Position numbers and translations under genes: made by a program. A stretch of 6,638 bases of DNA from an uncultured Clostridia bacterium. GTDB lineage: Bacteria > Bacillota > Clostridia > Christensenellales > Borkfalkiaceae. The stretch lies in NCBI GenBank assembly GCA_946540675.1, contig CAMNIW010000077.1:1-6638 (forward strand). Direction: 5' to 3'. Numbering within the stretch: the stretch's first letter is position 1; each line of letters starts with the position of its first letter. The notes beneath the pieces are model-generated. The model was not told where the DNA came from and made no database searches. It saw only the letters and a program-made list of their open reading frames with translations. This document shows, in pieces, positions 5,332 through 6,638 of this stretch.

Positions 5332-5715
5332 ATGTTAAAATATTGGCTGATTGGTGCGGGTTTCTTGGTTGTATGGATAATTTTCGGTGTTATAACTAAT
5401 AAGACTCATCGGCGAAAAGGGTATGACGACGGTTTTTGGATTGGCTTCTTTTTCGGTTTTTTTGGTTGGATATATGTGGCGGCGGAGCCGGATTTGAATG
5501 TGGAAAATGAAATCAATAAATTAAAAGAGCAATTGAAACAATGTATCAAAGAATTAGAATCTAATAAGAAACCGCTGAAAAGAATTGATTCCAACGAAAA
5601 AGTGACTATGAAAGATACGGTATGTCCCGAGTGTGGATTAAAACAGCCCGCATATAGAAAAATTTGTTTTTCTTGCGGAACTAATTTGAGAGAAAAAGCG
5701 CAAAATAAAAAATAA
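5332..5715 (+). CDS. Two-helix membrane protein with coiled coil and C-terminal zinc ribbon
   Basis: This 127-residue protein has four visible parts. Hydrophobic helices at about 4-21 and 34-51 form a hairpin with a basic HRRKG turn (26-30). A charged, heptad-like helix lies at about 57-79 (NEINKLKEQLKQCIKEL). A soluble zinc ribbon uses Cys98, Cys101, Cys112 and Cys115 in CX2C pairs. The second helix is Gly/Phe-rich (FWIGFFFGFFGW). The basic turn between the helices suggests that it faces the cytoplasm, which would put both termini outside; the zinc ribbon argues the other way, so topology is open. Similar small membrane zinc-ribbon proteins are widespread in Firmicutes and their phages, mostly without known function. 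The ribosome binding site AGGAGA (5319-5324) lies 7 nt before the ATG. Base composition is low GC: a hand count of 5521-5580 gives 16/60, against 30/60 for 5941-6000. The divergent XRE protein is the likely repressor. No function is assigned. Confidence 0.8.
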   Translation: MLKYWLIGAGFLVVWIIFGVITNKTHRRKGYDDGFWIGFFFGFFGWIYVAAEPDLNVENEINKLKEQLKQCIKELESNKKPLKRIDSNEKVTMKDTVCPECGLKQPAYRKICFSCGTNLREKAQNKK

Positions 5716-5732
5716 ATTATTTAAAAAGTTAT

Positions 5733-5758
5733 GGCGGGGAGCAGTTTTGCCCCCCGCC
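5733..5758. terminator. Hairpin terminator between the convergent membrane-protein and sirtuin genes
   Basis: Arms at 5733-5743 and 5748-5758 pair with one A-C mismatch (5740/5751) around a GTTT loop. On the minus strand, downstream of the sirtuin gene, the stem is followed by ATAACTTTTTAA, an offset U-tract. On the plus strand it is followed by GCCGCTTTGAG, a weak one. It lies 17 bp past the plus-strand stop and 8 bp past the sirtuin stop. Confidence 0.75.
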
Positions 5759-5762
5759 GCTT
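5733..5762 (+). repeat. Direct repeat copy 2 (30 bp, hairpin-forming)
   Basis: This is the second copy of the element at 5025-5054, with two substitutions. The substitution at 5751 breaks one stem pair that is intact in copy 1, so copy 1 is closer to a perfect hairpin. Together the copies mark the edges of the AT-rich block. Confidence 0.85.
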
Positions 5763-5766
5763 TGAG

Positions 5767-6516
5767 TTACAGCAAAGTTTTGACTTGTCGGAAGACTTCG
5801 CCTATCGGCGCGTTTATCTCTAAATCGTCCGTAGGGCCAAGATCGTACGACAGGTGGTCTTTGTTTATTATCACGAGATGTTTGCCCTTGAAATATCCGA
5901 CGTAAGACGCCGCGGGATATACGGTAAGCGAAGTTCCCCCGATTATCAGCATATCCGCGTTTTTTATCGCGCGGATAGCGTTTTCCACGGCAGTTTCCGG
6001 CAGCATTTCTTCGTATAAAGTAACGTCGCATCTGACGGTTCCGCCGCAGTCGCATTTCGGGACGTTGCCGTCATAGTCGAAAATATAGTTTTCGCCGTAC
6101 CGCTTGCCGCACTTTACGCAGTAATTTTCCCTTGTGGTTCCGTGTATCTCGTACACGGTCTTGCTTCCCGCCTTTTGGTGCAGACCGTCTATGTTTTGAG
6201 TGACGACGGCTTTTAGTTTTCCCGACCGTTCGAGTTCGGCAAGGAAGTAGTGCGCGGCGTTGGGTTTTACGTTTCTCGCGTCCATCTTCTGACGGTAAAA
6301 CTCAAAGAAGACTTCGGGCTCGCGGACTAAACAACTGTGGCTCAGCAGGTATTCCGGCGGATATTTTTCAAACCGCACGCCGCGGTTGTTGTACAGTCCG
6401 TCTTTACTGCGAAAATCGGGTACGCCGCTCTCGGTCGACACTCCCGCGCCGCCGAAAAAGACGATATTATCCGACTCTTTGATAAATTCGCTCAACTTTT
6501 TTATCTTTTCATCCAT
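5767..6516 (-). CDS. NAD-dependent protein deacylase, SIR2 (sirtuin) family
   Basis: This 249-residue cytoplasmic enzyme is predicted to remove acetyl or other acyl groups from lysine, consuming NAD and releasing nicotinamide. Counting from the methionine at 6516, the NAD-binding GAGVSTESGVPDFRS is at 23-37, TQNIDGLHQKAGS at 106-118 and the catalytic His125 in YEIHGT. The zinc cysteines are Cys133, Cys136, Cys155 and Cys157, and GTSLTVYPAAS (194-204) closes the NAD pocket. The second zinc pair is CXC rather than CX2C. The usual RPDV after the zinc module reads RCDV, placing an extra cysteine at 163. An in-frame ATG at 6537 would add seven residues, but it lies inside the spacer of the perfect promoter, so the start at 6516 is chosen. 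This start is preceded by no Shine-Dalgarno sequence, and the mRNA is probably leaderless. Length and motifs are otherwise normal for bacterial CobB-like sirtuins. Confidence 0.93.
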   Translation of the reverse strand: MDEKIKKLSEFIKESDNIVFFGGAGVSTESGVPDFRSKDGLYNNRGVRFEKYPPEYLLSHSCLVREPEVFFEFYRQKMDARNVKPNAAHYFLAELERSGKLKAVVTQNIDGLHQKAGSKTVYEIHGTTRENYCVKCGKRYGENYIFDYDGNVPKCDCGGTVRCDVTLYEEMLPETAVENAIRAIKNADMLIIGGTSLTVYPAASYVGYFKGKHLVIINKDHLSYDLGPTDDLEINAPIGEVFRQVKTLL

Positions 6517-6522
6517 ACCGAA

Positions 6523-6551
6523 ATTATATATCCGCATTATATTTTTGTCAA
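6523..6551 (-). promoter_or_regulatory. Perfect consensus sigma-A promoter of the sirtuin gene
   Basis: On the minus strand TTGACA (6551-6546), a 17-bp spacer and TATAAT (6528-6523) match consensus at all 12 positions. The predicted start point, seven bases after the -10, is 6516, the A of the chosen ATG. Confidence 0.85.
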
Positions 6552-6565
6552 GCGGCGTTTTGCGG

Positions 6566-6594
6566 TTTACATTTAAGTTTGTTTTTGATATAAT
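6566..6594 (+). promoter_or_regulatory. Promoter of the gene at the right edge
   Basis: TTTACA (6566-6571, 5/6 consensus), a 17-bp spacer and TATAAT (6589-6594) with an upstream TG at 6586-6587 give a strong predicted promoter with a start near 6601. It is divergent from the sirtuin promoter. The two -35 boxes are 14 bp apart and do not overlap. Confidence 0.75.
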
Positions 6595-6624
6595 TTCAAT
6601 GATTTTTACATATCGGGGGCACTT

Positions 6625-6638
6625 ATGACGGCGGCGAT
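6625..6638 (+). CDS. Start of an unidentified gene (partial at right edge)
   Basis: An ATG at 6625 opens a frame encoding MTAA before the window ends. It is supported by the promoter at 6566-6594 and by a GGGGG ribosome binding site (6615-6619), 5 nt before the ATG. The CGGGGGCA context matches that of the zinc-ribbon gene at 4696. Nothing can be said about the product. Confidence 0.55.

Noticed and set aside
5062..5715. Classical toxin-antitoxin pair.
   Set aside because: The genes are divergent, the membrane protein does not look like a known toxin, and the XRE protein has no toxin-binding extension. A regulator with its target gene is the simpler reading.
5025..5762. Insertion sequence or integron cassette with terminal repeats.
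   Set aside because: The bracketing repeats are direct copies of a self-complementary terminator, not terminal inverted repeats. No transposase or integrase is encoded, and no target-site duplication is evident beyond the hairpins.
1..6638. tRNA, rRNA or CRISPR array.
   Set aside because: No cloverleaf-like CCA-ended sequence, rRNA motif or regularly spaced repeat was seen on either strand. The only dispersed repeat is the two-copy hairpin.

Overview
The window reads as a bacterial chromosome segment, most likely from a gut-type member of the Firmicutes (Clostridia). The evidence is strong AGGAGG- or GGGGG-type ribosome binding sites, many near-consensus sigma-A promoters, Clostridia-like protein families (iron-sulfur flavoprotein, duplicated FtsX permease, XRE regulator, bacterial sirtuin), and a mid-GC genome that uses ATA and AGA codons freely. 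The genus cannot be fixed from the sequence alone; this placement is inference.

Positions 1-1489 hold the end of a plus-strand operon: the tail of an unrecognised gene, an alpha/beta-hydrolase esterase coupled to it by an ATGA overlap, and an iron-sulfur flavoprotein/FMN-reductase family protein. Positions 1490-1674 hold a perfect TTGACA-N17-TATAAT promoter and a leader of about 115 nt with three inverted repeats. This leader feeds a two-gene ABC transporter operon (1675-4637): a MacB/LolD-type ATPase and a 755-residue permease with two FtsX units, again joined by an ATGA overlap. A small zinc-ribbon protein with a DUF2007-like tail follows from its own extended -10 promoter (4696-5004).

Positions 5055-5732 are clearly more AT-rich than the rest. 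They carry a compact two-gene module: a 62-residue XRE regulator (minus strand) divergent from a 127-residue membrane/coiled-coil/zinc-ribbon protein (plus strand). The 81-bp gap between them contains two back-to-back promoters with overlapping -35 boxes and two copies of a 15-bp palindrome, one inside the spacer of each promoter. This looks like a miniature phage-style switch, and the regulator mRNA is predicted to be leaderless. The block is bracketed by two direct copies, 28/30 identical and 708 bp apart, of a hairpin that also serves as a terminator. That suggests a small inserted cassette, although a dispersed house-style terminator is a real alternative.

Positions 5767-6516 encode a minus-strand NAD-dependent sirtuin deacylase. 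Its perfect consensus promoter overlaps the longest possible ORF start, so translation most likely begins at the internal methionine on a leaderless mRNA. A divergent promoter then leads into a gene cut off by the right edge (6625-6638).

The most unusual parts are the symmetric XRE switch with its bracketing repeats and the structured leader of the ABC operon. No mobile-element recombinase, CRISPR array, tRNA or rRNA was seen.
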